A DNA stretch of 39,220 nucleotides. Source: Acidimicrobiaceae bacterium. Its GTDB lineage: Bacteria > Actinomycetota > Acidimicrobiia > Acidimicrobiales > UBA8190. A program made the translations under genes and the position numbers. Below the pieces are notes generated by a model. That model did no database searches. It was not told the DNA's origin and was given only the letters and a program-made list of their open reading frames with translations. Where the stretch lies: the NCBI GenBank assembly GCA_003151955.1, contig PLZB01000044.1, positions 1 to 39,220 of the forward strand, written 5' to 3'. Below are positions 23,058-30,492 of this stretch, piece by piece. Position 1 is the first letter of the stretch. Every line of letters begins with the position of its first letter.

Positions 23058-24209
23058 TCAGAGGATGGGGAGTCCGGCCTCGACCCGGCCCCGGAGGAGG
23101 CCGATCAGCCGGCGGCGGTGGTGGGCGGCGTCGCCGAAGCTGACCTGGTCGAGCTGAGCCCGCTTCAGGTAGAGGTGGAGGTCGTGCTCCCAGGTGAACC
23201 CGATCCCGCCGTGAACCTGGAGGGCCGAGGCCATGACCCGCCGGCTGGCATCGGAGCACCAGATCTTGGCCGCTGAGGCCGCCGCGGCGGCATCGGGATC
23301 ACCTGATCCCACGGCCCAGGCCGCGTAGTAGGCCGAGGACCGCATCCCCTCCACGTCGACGAGCATGTCGGCGCAGCGGTGCTTGACGGCCTGGAAGCTC
23401 CCGATGGGCCGACCGAACTGCTCCCGGACCCGGGCGTAGTCGACGGTGAGCTCCAGGACCCGGGCCGCCGCGCCCAGCATCTCGGCCGAGACGACGGTGG
23501 CGGCCCGATCGAGGAGAGCCCCGGCCGCGTCGGCCCCGCCAAGGCGGAGGGCGGGGACGTCGTCGAGGTCGAGCCAGCCCAGGCTCCGGGTGATGTCGAG
23601 GGCCGGCTCCCGGGCGGGACGACGGTCGGTCGGGGGGGCCAGGGCGTAGAGGGCCGGCCCCGACCCTCCCGGCGCCTCCTCGGTGGTGAAGACGACGATC
23701 AGGTCGGCGGCGGGTCCGAAGACGACGGGGTCGCCCCGACCCCGGAGCCGCCAGCCCCCACCCGGGGCCGGTCGGGCCCCCACCGCATCGGGGCGACCCG
23801 ACCAGGAGACGGCCCCCAGGGCCGACCCGTCGGCCAGACGATCGAGCCAGGTCTCGACGGGGACGTCACCGAGGAGGTCCCCGGGCCCGACCGTCCCCTT
23901 CCCGAGCGCGGCGGCCAGGGCGGCCCGGGCGTTGACGGTCCCGGCGAAGGGAACGGGGGCCAGGTGACGTCCGAGGGTCTCGGCCAGGACCACCACCTCG
24001 ACGAACCCGAGGCCGAGTCCCCCGGCGTCCGCGTCGTCGGTCTCGACGGCGGGCCAGCCCTGGTCGGCCATGGCGACCCAGAGGTCCCGGTCGAGGTGGT
24101 CCTCCGAATCGGCCACTTCCCGGACCCGGCTGAGCGGGGACCGTCCCTCGAGGAGGTCAGCGGCGGCCTGGCGGAGGGCGGCCTGGTCGTCGGAGAGCTC
24201 GAAGTCCAC
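23058..24209 (-). CDS. Acyl-CoA dehydrogenase, short beta-subunit-like type
   Basis: A 383-residue acyl-CoA dehydrogenase beginning VDFELSDDQAALRQAAADLL at GTG 24209. The N-terminal FAD/substrate motif is weak (no clear SEPGAGSD segment; GAVSWSGRPDA instead). The C-terminal half is well kept, with YARVREQFGRPIGSFQAVKHRCADM and HGGIGFTWEHDLHLYLKRA. This split of motifs is typical of one partner in alpha2beta2 acyl-CoA dehydrogenases of mycobacterial sterol side-chain degradation. Its likely partner is the divergent enzyme at 24273. Operator site 3 lies 34 bases upstream of the start. Confidence 0.85.
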   Translation of the reverse strand: MDFELSDDQAALRQAAADLLEGRSPLSRVREVADSEDHLDRDLWVAMADQGWPAVETDDADAGGLGLGFVEVVVLAETLGRHLAPVPFAGTVNARAALAAALGKGTVGPGDLLGDVPVETWLDRLADGSALGAVSWSGRPDAVGARPAPGGGWRLRGRGDPVVFGPAADLIVVFTTEEAPGGSGPALYALAPPTDRRPAREPALDITRSLGWLDLDDVPALRLGGADAAGALLDRAATVVSAEMLGAAARVLELTVDYARVREQFGRPIGSFQAVKHRCADMLVDVEGMRSSAYYAAWAVGSGDPDAAAAASAAKIWCSDASRRVMASALQVHGGIGFTWEHDLHLYLKRAQLDQVSFGDAAHHRRRLIGLLRGRVEAGLPIL

Positions 24210-24237
24210 GGGGGTCAGCCTATCCAGCGGACCGACG

Positions 24238-24265
24238 AGAAGCCTGACGCATGTGTCATGCTTCT
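24238..24265. promoter_or_regulatory. Palindromic operator candidate CCTGAC-N6-GTCATG (site 3) in a 28-bp palindrome
   Basis: The core CCTGAC (24243-24248), GCATGT and GTCATG (24255-24260) sits inside a longer dyad whose outer arms are AGAAGC (24238-24243) and GCTTCT (24260-24265). Only two of 14 base pairs mismatch. It lies between the divergent acyl-CoA dehydrogenase genes and covers an in-frame ATG at 24258 of the plus-strand gene. It is the longest and most symmetric of the four sites. Confidence 0.75.
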
Positions 24266-24272
24266 GGAGGGC

Positions 24273-25502
24273 ATGGACCTCACCGCGACGCCGGACCAGG
24301 AGCATCTCCGCCGCCAGTTCCGGGGGTGGCTCCAGAGCAACCTCCCCTGGGAGTACGGGGTGGGCCTCCCGCCGCGCTTCGAGGACCTCGTCGAGGAGGT
24401 GGCCTTCCTCCGGCGGTGGCAGGCGGCCCTGGCCGGGGCCGGCTGGGTGGGGGTGACCTGGCCGGCCGCCTACGGGGGTCGGGACCTGGGTCCGGCCGAG
24501 CAGTTCGTCGTCTCGGAGGAGCTGGCCCGGGCCCGGGCCCCGGAGCTCGTGGGACGGATCGGGATCAACCTGGCCGGGCCCACCCTCCTGGCCCACGGGA
24601 CCGACGCCCAGAAGGCCCGCTGGCTCCCCGCCATCCTCCCGGCCACCGAGCTCTGGTGCCAGCTCTTCAGCGAACCCGACGCCGGTTCCGACCTGGCCGC
24701 CGTCCGGACAACGGCCCGGACCGTCCCGGGAGGCTGGGTCCTCGACGGCCGGAAGGTCTGGACCTCCTACGCCCAGTTCGCCGACTGGGGGATCTGCCTG
24801 GCCCGGAGCGATCCCGACGCCCCCAAGCACCGGGGCCTCTCCTTCTTCGTCGTCGACATGCACGCCCCCGGGGTCGAGGTCCGACCCCTGGTCCAACTGA
24901 CGGGGGAGGCCGAGTTCAACGAGGTCCTCCTCGACGGTGTCCGGGTCCCCGAGGACCAGCTCGTGGGGGCGCTGGGGGCGGGCTGGACGGTAGCGGGCTC
25001 CACCCTCTCCAACGAGCGGGGGGTCAATCCCCGGCAGCTCGTCATCCACCTCCAGCACCTCGAGGAGCTCCTCCGGACGGCGGCCGGGCTGGGGGCCTTC
25101 GACGACGACCGGCTCGGGCCCCGGCTGGCCCAGGCCTACGTCGAGGTCCGGCTCTTCCAGCTCCACAACTGGCGATCCCTCTCCAGACTGGAGCGGGGCC
25201 TCGAGCCCGGGCCCGAGGGGAGCATCCTCAAGCTCTACTGGAGCGAGATGAGCCAGCGCCTCCACCAGCTCGCCCTCGACGTCCTGGGTCCGGCCGCCCC
25301 GCTCGGCCGGGACGCGGCCGGGAACCCCGGCGGGGGGGAATGGCAGCGGGCCTGGCTCTACTATCTGGCCGCCTCCATCTTCGGAGGGACCAACGAGATC
25401 CAACGGAACGTGATCAGCGAGCGGGTCCTCGGTCTCCCCCGGGAGCCCTCCGCCGGCACCACCGTGGCCGAGCCGAAGGAGGTTGCCCGTGCCGACCGAT
25501 GA
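24273..25502 (+). CDS. Acyl-CoA dehydrogenase, alpha-subunit-like type
   Basis: A 409-residue flavin-dependent dehydrogenase starting MDLTATPDQEH. ATG 24273 fits the family N-terminus, although GGAGG lies only 2 bases before it. ATG 24258, five codons upstream, lies inside operator site 3 and could be the start of a leaderless message. Family segments are WPAAYGGRDLG, QLFSEPDAGSDLAAV, VLDGRKVWTSYAQFADWG, FGGTNEIQRNVISERVLGLPRE. It is the probable partner of the divergent beta-like enzyme. It opens the operon that runs to the TetR gene and overlaps the crotonase gene by 14 bases. Confidence 0.87.
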   Translation: MDLTATPDQEHLRRQFRGWLQSNLPWEYGVGLPPRFEDLVEEVAFLRRWQAALAGAGWVGVTWPAAYGGRDLGPAEQFVVSEELARARAPELVGRIGINLAGPTLLAHGTDAQKARWLPAILPATELWCQLFSEPDAGSDLAAVRTTARTVPGGWVLDGRKVWTSYAQFADWGICLARSDPDAPKHRGLSFFVVDMHAPGVEVRPLVQLTGEAEFNEVLLDGVRVPEDQLVGALGAGWTVAGSTLSNERGVNPRQLVIHLQHLEELLRTAAGLGAFDDDRLGPRLAQAYVEVRLFQLHNWRSLSRLERGLEPGPEGSILKLYWSEMSQRLHQLALDVLGPAAPLGRDAAGNPGGGEWQRAWLYYLAASIFGGTNEIQRNVISERVLGLPREPSAGTTVAEPKEVARADR

Positions 25503-26343
25503 GCCCGCCGTCCGCTACGAGGTCGACGGGGCCGTGGCCACCGTCACCATGAACCGGCCCGAGGTGGCCAACGCCCAGAACACGGCGATGATCGACGGGA
25601 TCGACGCCGCGTTCGACCGGGCCGATGCCGACGACGCCGTCCGGGTCGTGATCCTGGCCGGGGCGGGCCGGCACTTCAGCTCCGGCCACGACCTCAAGGC
25701 CATCGTCGGGGCGGAGGCCCCCGACGAGTGGGTCCGGATGCGGGACACCCCGGAGGGGAAGTTCCGCCACGAGCAGGTCATGTACGTGGAGCGCTGCCGG
25801 CGGATCCACGACTTCCGGAAGCCCACCATCGCCGCCGTGCAGGGGAAGTGCATTGCGGCCGGTCTGATGCTGGCCTGCATGTGCGACCTCATCGTGGCCG
25901 CCGACGACGCCTCCTTCTCGAACCCCGTCCTCCGGATGTCCGGGGCCGGGGTCGAGCTCCTGGTCGAGCCGTGGGAGCTCGGGATCCGCAAGGCCAAGGA
26001 GTTCCTCCTGGCCGGCGCCGAGCTCAGCGCCGAGGAGGCCTGCCGGCTGGGGATGGTCAACGTGGTCGTCCCCGCTGCTGACCTCGCCGACCGGGCCCGG
26101 GAGATGGCCGACCGGGTGGCCCTCGTCCCCCCGGTCACGGCCCAGGTCGTGAAGGACTCCCTCAACCACGTGGGGGAGCTCATGGGGAAGGGGGCCTCCT
26201 GGAAGTACCACTTCATGGCCCACCAGTGGACCCACAACACCGCCACCGCCCAGGCCGGCCTCCGGGAGCGGCAGCAGATGGGGTCGATGGACGAGGTCTT
26301 CGCGGCCCGGGACCGGGGCCAGCCCCCGGCGGACTCGGACTGA
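25489..26343 (+). CDS. Crotonase-fold protein lacking both hydratase glutamates
   Basis: A 284-residue enoyl-CoA hydratase/isomerase-superfamily member. GTG 25489 was chosen because GGAGG lies 6 bases upstream; a TTG at 25483 is too close. The oxyanion-hole segment FSSGHDLK (63-70) is kept. The two catalytic glutamates of hydratases are replaced: CIAAGLML has Met127 and FSNPVLRM has Val147 at those positions. It is thus unlikely to be a standard hydratase; crotonase relatives with other catalytic residues act as isomerases, hydrolases, decarboxylases or retro-aldol enzymes. An extended C-terminal region contains WKYHFMAHQWTHNT with several His residues. The next gene starts 7 bases after it. 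Confidence 0.82.
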   Translation: MPTDEPAVRYEVDGAVATVTMNRPEVANAQNTAMIDGIDAAFDRADADDAVRVVILAGAGRHFSSGHDLKAIVGAEAPDEWVRMRDTPEGKFRHEQVMYVERCRRIHDFRKPTIAAVQGKCIAAGLMLACMCDLIVAADDASFSNPVLRMSGAGVELLVEPWELGIRKAKEFLLAGAELSAEEACRLGMVNVVVPAADLADRAREMADRVALVPPVTAQVVKDSLNHVGELMGKGASWKYHFMAHQWTHNTATAQAGLRERQQMGSMDEVFAARDRGQPPADSD

Positions 26344-26350
26344 GGGCCCG

Positions 26351-27562
26351 GTGCCCGGACCTCTGAGCGGCCTCCGGGTCGTCGACGTCGGCACCCGGAT
26401 CGGGGCGCCCTTCTGCGCCGGGCTCCTCGGGGAGTGGGGCGCCGAGGTCGTGAAGGTCGAGCAGCCCGGCTCGGGGGACTTCATGCGGGGCATCGGCCCC
26501 TTCGCCGAGGCCCCCGGGGAACCGGCCTACTCCCTGTTCTGGGCCGTCGAGGGCCGGGGACGGCGGAGCGCCACCTGCGACCTCCGGACCCCGGAGGGTC
26601 AGGATCTCTTCCGCCGCCTGGCCGCCACCGCCGACGTCGTCTGCGAGAACTTCCGACCCGGGACCTTGGAGGGCTGGGGCATCGGGCCGGCCGACCTCGA
26701 CCCCCGGCTCGTGACGGTCCGGATCAGCGCCTTCGGCCAGGACGGGCCCTACTCCCAGCGTCCCGGCCTCGACCGGCTGGGGGTGGCCTTCGGGGGCCTC
26801 CTCCACCTGACCGGGGAGGCCGACCGGCCCCCGGTCCGACCCGGGCTGATGGTGGCCGACTACCTCACGGGTGTCTTCGCGGCCGAGGCGGCCCTGGCCG
26901 CCCTGTACCGCCGGGACGCCGGCCGGGGAGAGGGGGCCGGGCAGGGGGCCGTCGTCGACGCCGCCCTCTACGGCTCTGTGCTGCGGATCATGGAGTGGAC
27001 CCTGGCCGGCTACGACCGGCTCGGGGTGGTCCGGGGCCGGGAGGGGAACCGGCTGGCCAACTCCGCCCCGCTCGACAACTTCCCCACCGACGACGGCCGG
27101 TTCGTCTGCATCGTGGCCGCCGCCGACGCCAACTTCGCCCGGCTCTGCCGGGCCATGGACCGTCCCGACCTCCTGGCCGACCCCCGCTTCGCCACCCTGG
27201 CCGACCGGGCCGACCACGGCGACGTCCTCAACGACCTGGTGGCCGACTGGACCCGGGCCAGGACGGCGGGCGAGGTGGAGCGGGCCTGCCTCGACCAGGG
27301 CGTCCCGGTGGCGACCGCCTTCACCGCCGCCGAGATTGCCGTCGACCCCCACATGAGGGCCCGGGGGGATCTCGTGGCCGTGGAGGACCCCGTCCTCGGA
27401 CCCCTCCGCCAGCAGGCCCCCTACCCCCGGTTGGTGGGGGAGGACCGGCCCGTCCCGGCCGGCGCCCCCCGGCTCGGGGCCGACAACGAGGAGGTCTGGT
27501 GCGGCCTGGTCGGCCTGACCGTGGAGGAGCTCGGGGAGCTCCGGGACAAGGGCATCGTGTGA
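26351..27562 (+). CDS. CaiB/BaiF family (class III) CoA-transferase
   Basis: A 403-residue class III CoA-transferase. The N-terminal LSGLRVVDVGTRIGAPFCAGLLGEWGAEVVKVE block is typical of the family. The probable catalytic Asp is Asp170 in LMVADYLTG. RLANSAPLDNFPTDDGRFV and the C-terminal LGADNEEV motif are also present. Such enzymes move CoA between carboxylic acids; some homologues act as alpha-methylacyl-CoA racemases, but the length and the DY motif favour a transferase. GTG start at 26351. The stop overlaps the start of the next gene (GTGTGA), so this is one operon with the dehydrogenases. It would recycle CoA or activate the substrate. Confidence 0.85.
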   Translation: MPGPLSGLRVVDVGTRIGAPFCAGLLGEWGAEVVKVEQPGSGDFMRGIGPFAEAPGEPAYSLFWAVEGRGRRSATCDLRTPEGQDLFRRLAATADVVCENFRPGTLEGWGIGPADLDPRLVTVRISAFGQDGPYSQRPGLDRLGVAFGGLLHLTGEADRPPVRPGLMVADYLTGVFAAEAALAALYRRDAGRGEGAGQGAVVDAALYGSVLRIMEWTLAGYDRLGVVRGREGNRLANSAPLDNFPTDDGRFVCIVAAADANFARLCRAMDRPDLLADPRFATLADRADHGDVLNDLVADWTRARTAGEVERACLDQGVPVATAFTAAEIAVDPHMRARGDLVAVEDPVLGPLRQQAPYPRLVGEDRPVPAGAPRLGADNEEVWCGLVGLTVEELGELRDKGIV

Positions 27563-28377
27563 CCGGGCCGGAGCCGACCCGAGTGGCCCTCGTGACCGGT
27601 GCCTCCTCCGGGATCGGGGCCGCCACCGCCCGGCACCTGGCCCGGGCCGGGACCACCGTGGGCCTCGTGGCCCGCCGTCGGGACCGGCTGGAGGCGGTCC
27701 TGACCGACTGCCTTCCCGACGCGCCGGGCTCCCGGCTCTGGGCCGCCGACCTGTCCGATCCCGACGCCGCCGCCGAGCTGGCCCTGGCCGCCTGGGACGC
27801 CCTCGGTGGGATCGACGTCCTCGTCAACAACGCCGCCGTCCCCATGCGGAGGCCGCTCCAGCGGCTCACCCCGGCCGACGTGGAGCGGACCATGCGGATC
27901 AACTTCTTCTCGCCGGTGTCCATGACGCTGGCCGTCCTGCCCCGGATGGTCGAGCGGGGCCGGGGCACGATCGTGAACGTCTCCAGCCTCGGGGGCCGGC
28001 TCGGGATCGCCACCGAGGCCGCCTACTGCGCCTCCAAGTTCGCCCTGGCCGGGTGGAGCGAGTCCATGGCCCTCGATCTCGACGGGACCGGGGTTGCCGT
28101 CCGGCTCATCCTCCCCGGGGCCATCGACACCGAGATCTGGGACCAGCCCGACAACGACCCCCCGCTCTACGTCGACACCCTGGCCTCGCCCGACGTGGTG
28201 GCAGCCGGGATCCTGGCCGCCATCGACGGGGACCGGGTCGAGCACTACCTGCCCGACATGTCGGGGGTGGTGGAGATGAAGACCACCGACTACGACGGGT
28301 TCCTGGCCGGCATGCTCGACTTCACCCGCCAGGCCCTGGCCGCCAGGCCCAACGCCGACCCCGGGGGGGACCGGTGA
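27559..28377 (+). CDS. SDR-family oxidoreductase
   Basis: A 272-residue classical short-chain dehydrogenase. TGASSGIG is at 13-20, NNAA at 90-93, catalytic Ser142/143, Tyr156 and Lys160 (YCASK). The start GTG at 27559 overlaps the CoA-transferase stop and was chosen because it gives the compact family N-terminus (TRVALVTGAS). A basic residue pair, ARRRDR, after the second strand suggests NADP preference. The product is probably a ketone or alcohol in the same pathway as the alcohol dehydrogenase encoded next, with which it overlaps (GTGA). Confidence 0.85.
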   Translation: MTGPEPTRVALVTGASSGIGAATARHLARAGTTVGLVARRRDRLEAVLTDCLPDAPGSRLWAADLSDPDAAAELALAAWDALGGIDVLVNNAAVPMRRPLQRLTPADVERTMRINFFSPVSMTLAVLPRMVERGRGTIVNVSSLGGRLGIATEAAYCASKFALAGWSESMALDLDGTGVAVRLILPGAIDTEIWDQPDNDPPLYVDTLASPDVVAAGILAAIDGDRVEHYLPDMSGVVEMKTTDYDGFLAGMLDFTRQALAARPNADPGGDR

Positions 28378-29636
28378 AGGCGCTCGTCTTCGGGCAGGCA
28401 CCCGATCGCGACGAGGGCCGGCCCCAGCCGGCCGACGCCCTGGAGGAAGAGCTCCTCCGCCAGCCCTTCGGCTTCCACCACCTCGACGACCCGAGGCTCC
28501 CCCGGCCGGACTGGGTCCTGACCCGACCCATCCTGTCCGGGATCTGCGGGTCCGACTCCAAGCTTGTCCTGGGGGACTTCGCCAGCGGGGACGTCGACAA
28601 CCCCATGGCCGCCTTCTCCTCCCTCCCCCACGTCCCCGGCCACGAGGTGGTGGCCGAGGTCGTCGAGCTGGGCCCCGATGCCGAGGGACTCGAGCTGGGC
28701 CAGCGGGTCGTCCTGAACCCCTGGCTCTCCTGCGCCCCCCGGGGGGTCACCCCCCTCTGCCCGGCCTGCCGGCGGGGGGATCTCAGCCTGTGCCGGAGCT
28801 TCACCAGCGGCGCCTTCGGGCCGGGGGTCCACGTCGGGGTGGCCACCGACGCCCCGGGTGGATGGGCCGAGCTCCTGGTGGCCCACGACTCGATGCTCAT
28901 CCCCGTTCCCGACACCGTCAGCGACGAGGCCGCCGTCCTGGCCGACCCCTTCGCCGTCTCCCTCCATGCCGTCCTCCACCACCCCCCGCCGCCGGGAGCC
29001 CGGGTCCTCGTCTACGGCGCCGGCGCCCTCGGGGCCACCACCGTCGCCGTCCTCGGGGCCCTCTACCCCGGGAGGGAGATCGGGGTGGTGGCCCGCTTCC
29101 CGGCCCAGGCCGACCTGGCCCGCCGGCTGGGGGCGACCCGGGTCTTCGACCACGAGCCCCGACTGGCCCTGGTCGAGGCGCTGGCCGACTGGTCGGGGGG
29201 GATCCTCCACCAGCCCTTCGACGGCCTCCCCATGACCCAGCCCGGCGGGATCGACGTCGTCTACGACACCATCGGCAAGGGGGAGACCATGGAGGTCGGG
29301 ACCCGGGTCCTGGCCGAGCGGGGCACCCTGGTCCTGAGCGGGGTCCACACCCCGGAGCGCTGGGAGTCCACCCCGATCTACTTCAAGGAGCTGACCCTGG
29401 CCGGCTCGAACGCCTTCGGGATCGAGGAGATCGAAGGGGTCCGGAAGCACGCCCTGGCCCACTATCTCGACCTGGTGGCGGCGGGCCGGGTCGACCTGAC
29501 GGGGATGCTCACCCACCGCTTCCCCCTCGACGACTGGTGGGAGGCCCTCCGGGTCCTCGCCCGCCAGGACCGCAGCGGGGCCGTCAAGGTGGCCTTCGAG
29601 CCGACCGCCGCCGGGTCCGGAACTGGGGCCCCGTGA
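28374..29636 (+). CDS. Zinc-dependent alcohol dehydrogenase (MDR family)
   Basis: A 420-residue medium-chain dehydrogenase. Likely catalytic zinc ligands are Cys58 (GICGSD), His90 and Glu91 (PGHEV); structural zinc cysteines are Cys120, 129, 132 and 140. LVYGAGALGATTVAVLGAL is the nucleotide-binding motif. GTG 28374 overlaps the SDR stop (GTGA). It is longer than typical members (about 350) because of an N-terminal insertion of roughly 35 residues (ADALEEELLRQPFGFHHL) and a longer zinc-loop region. It oxidises an alcohol with NAD(P); the substrate is unknown. Together with the SDR it probably converts a side-chain alcohol or ring ketone. Confidence 0.87.
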   Translation: MKALVFGQAPDRDEGRPQPADALEEELLRQPFGFHHLDDPRLPRPDWVLTRPILSGICGSDSKLVLGDFASGDVDNPMAAFSSLPHVPGHEVVAEVVELGPDAEGLELGQRVVLNPWLSCAPRGVTPLCPACRRGDLSLCRSFTSGAFGPGVHVGVATDAPGGWAELLVAHDSMLIPVPDTVSDEAAVLADPFAVSLHAVLHHPPPPGARVLVYGAGALGATTVAVLGALYPGREIGVVARFPAQADLARRLGATRVFDHEPRLALVEALADWSGGILHQPFDGLPMTQPGGIDVVYDTIGKGETMEVGTRVLAERGTLVLSGVHTPERWESTPIYFKELTLAGSNAFGIEEIEGVRKHALAHYLDLVAAGRVDLTGMLTHRFPLDDWWEALRVLARQDRSGAVKVAFEPTAAGSGTGAP

Positions 29637-29661
29637 AAGGAACCGGTACGATGCCAGCCCT

Positions 29662-30435
29662 ATGGAACCCGTCCGAACCCTTCCGGGTTCCTGGGACCAG
29701 GCCGACATGACGGCCCGGACCCCGGGCCGGAAGACGGCCACGCCCGAGGCCGGCCCGCCATCGGCCCAGCCGACGGGCGAGCCGGCCAGCAAGCGGGCGC
29801 TGCGGAGCCAGGGCCGCAGGACCATGCGGAAGCTCCTCGACGCCGCCATGGTCGTCTTCGCCCGCCGGGGCTATCACGCCGCCCGGGTCGACGACATCGT
29901 CAAGGAGGCCCGGACCTCCCACGGCACCTTCTACCTCTACTTCTCCAACAAGGAGGACCTCCTCCGGGCCCTGGCCCGGGAGGCCGGCGACGTGGTCGAG
30001 TCCCTCCACGCCCAGCTCGGCCCGGTCGATCCCGGACCGGACGGCTGGCAGAGCCTCCGGACCTGGATCGAGCAGTTCTCCGACGCCTGGCAGCGCTACG
30101 CCCCGGTGCTGCGGGCCTGGACCGACCTGGCCATGACCGACCCCGAGCTCCTCGAGCTCGGGCAGCACGCCACCACCGGGGTGGTCGGCCTCCTGGCCCG
30201 CCGGATCCGGGAGTCCGGCCCGCCTCCGTCGCTCGACCCCCACGTGGCCGCCGAGGCCCTCGTGGCCATGGTCGACCGCTTCCACCACCTCCGGGAGTTC
30301 GCCGGCCGGCCCGTCGACACCGTCGCCCTCGACACCCTCACCACCATGGTCCATCGGGGCCTCTTCGGCGGGTCCGGCCCGGAGCCGGTCAAGGCCGCCC
30401 GGGCCCGGAAGCCCGCCGCCAAGACTGCTCGCTGA
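29662..30435 (+). CDS. TetR-family regulator, candidate binder of the shared palindrome
   Basis: A 257-residue regulator. The helix-turn-helix is at about 55-100: LLDAAMVVFARRGYHAARVDDIVKEARTS, then HGTFYLYFSNKEDLL. The C-terminal ligand domain (about 105-235) is unassigned. A basic Pro/Ala-rich N-terminal tail of about 45 residues precedes it and a Lys/Ala-rich tail ends it. ATG 29707 is an alternative start. It lies 25 bases downstream of the alcohol dehydrogenase, as the last gene of the operon headed by the alpha-like dehydrogenase. That operon's promoter holds site 3 of the YCTGAC-N6-GTCAKG palindrome, so it is the best local candidate for that site, probably repressed until an acyl-CoA or pathway intermediate binds. 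Confidence 0.88.
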   Translation: MEPVRTLPGSWDQADMTARTPGRKTATPEAGPPSAQPTGEPASKRALRSQGRRTMRKLLDAAMVVFARRGYHAARVDDIVKEARTSHGTFYLYFSNKEDLLRALAREAGDVVESLHAQLGPVDPGPDGWQSLRTWIEQFSDAWQRYAPVLRAWTDLAMTDPELLELGQHATTGVVGLLARRIRESGPPPSLDPHVAAEALVAMVDRFHHLREFAGRPVDTVALDTLTTMVHRGLFGGSGPEPVKAARARKPAAKTAR

Positions 30436-30492
30436 CCCGGTCCGGCGACTACCCGGCCTTCGCCCCCTGCGGCCACTCTTCCTCCGCCCTCT

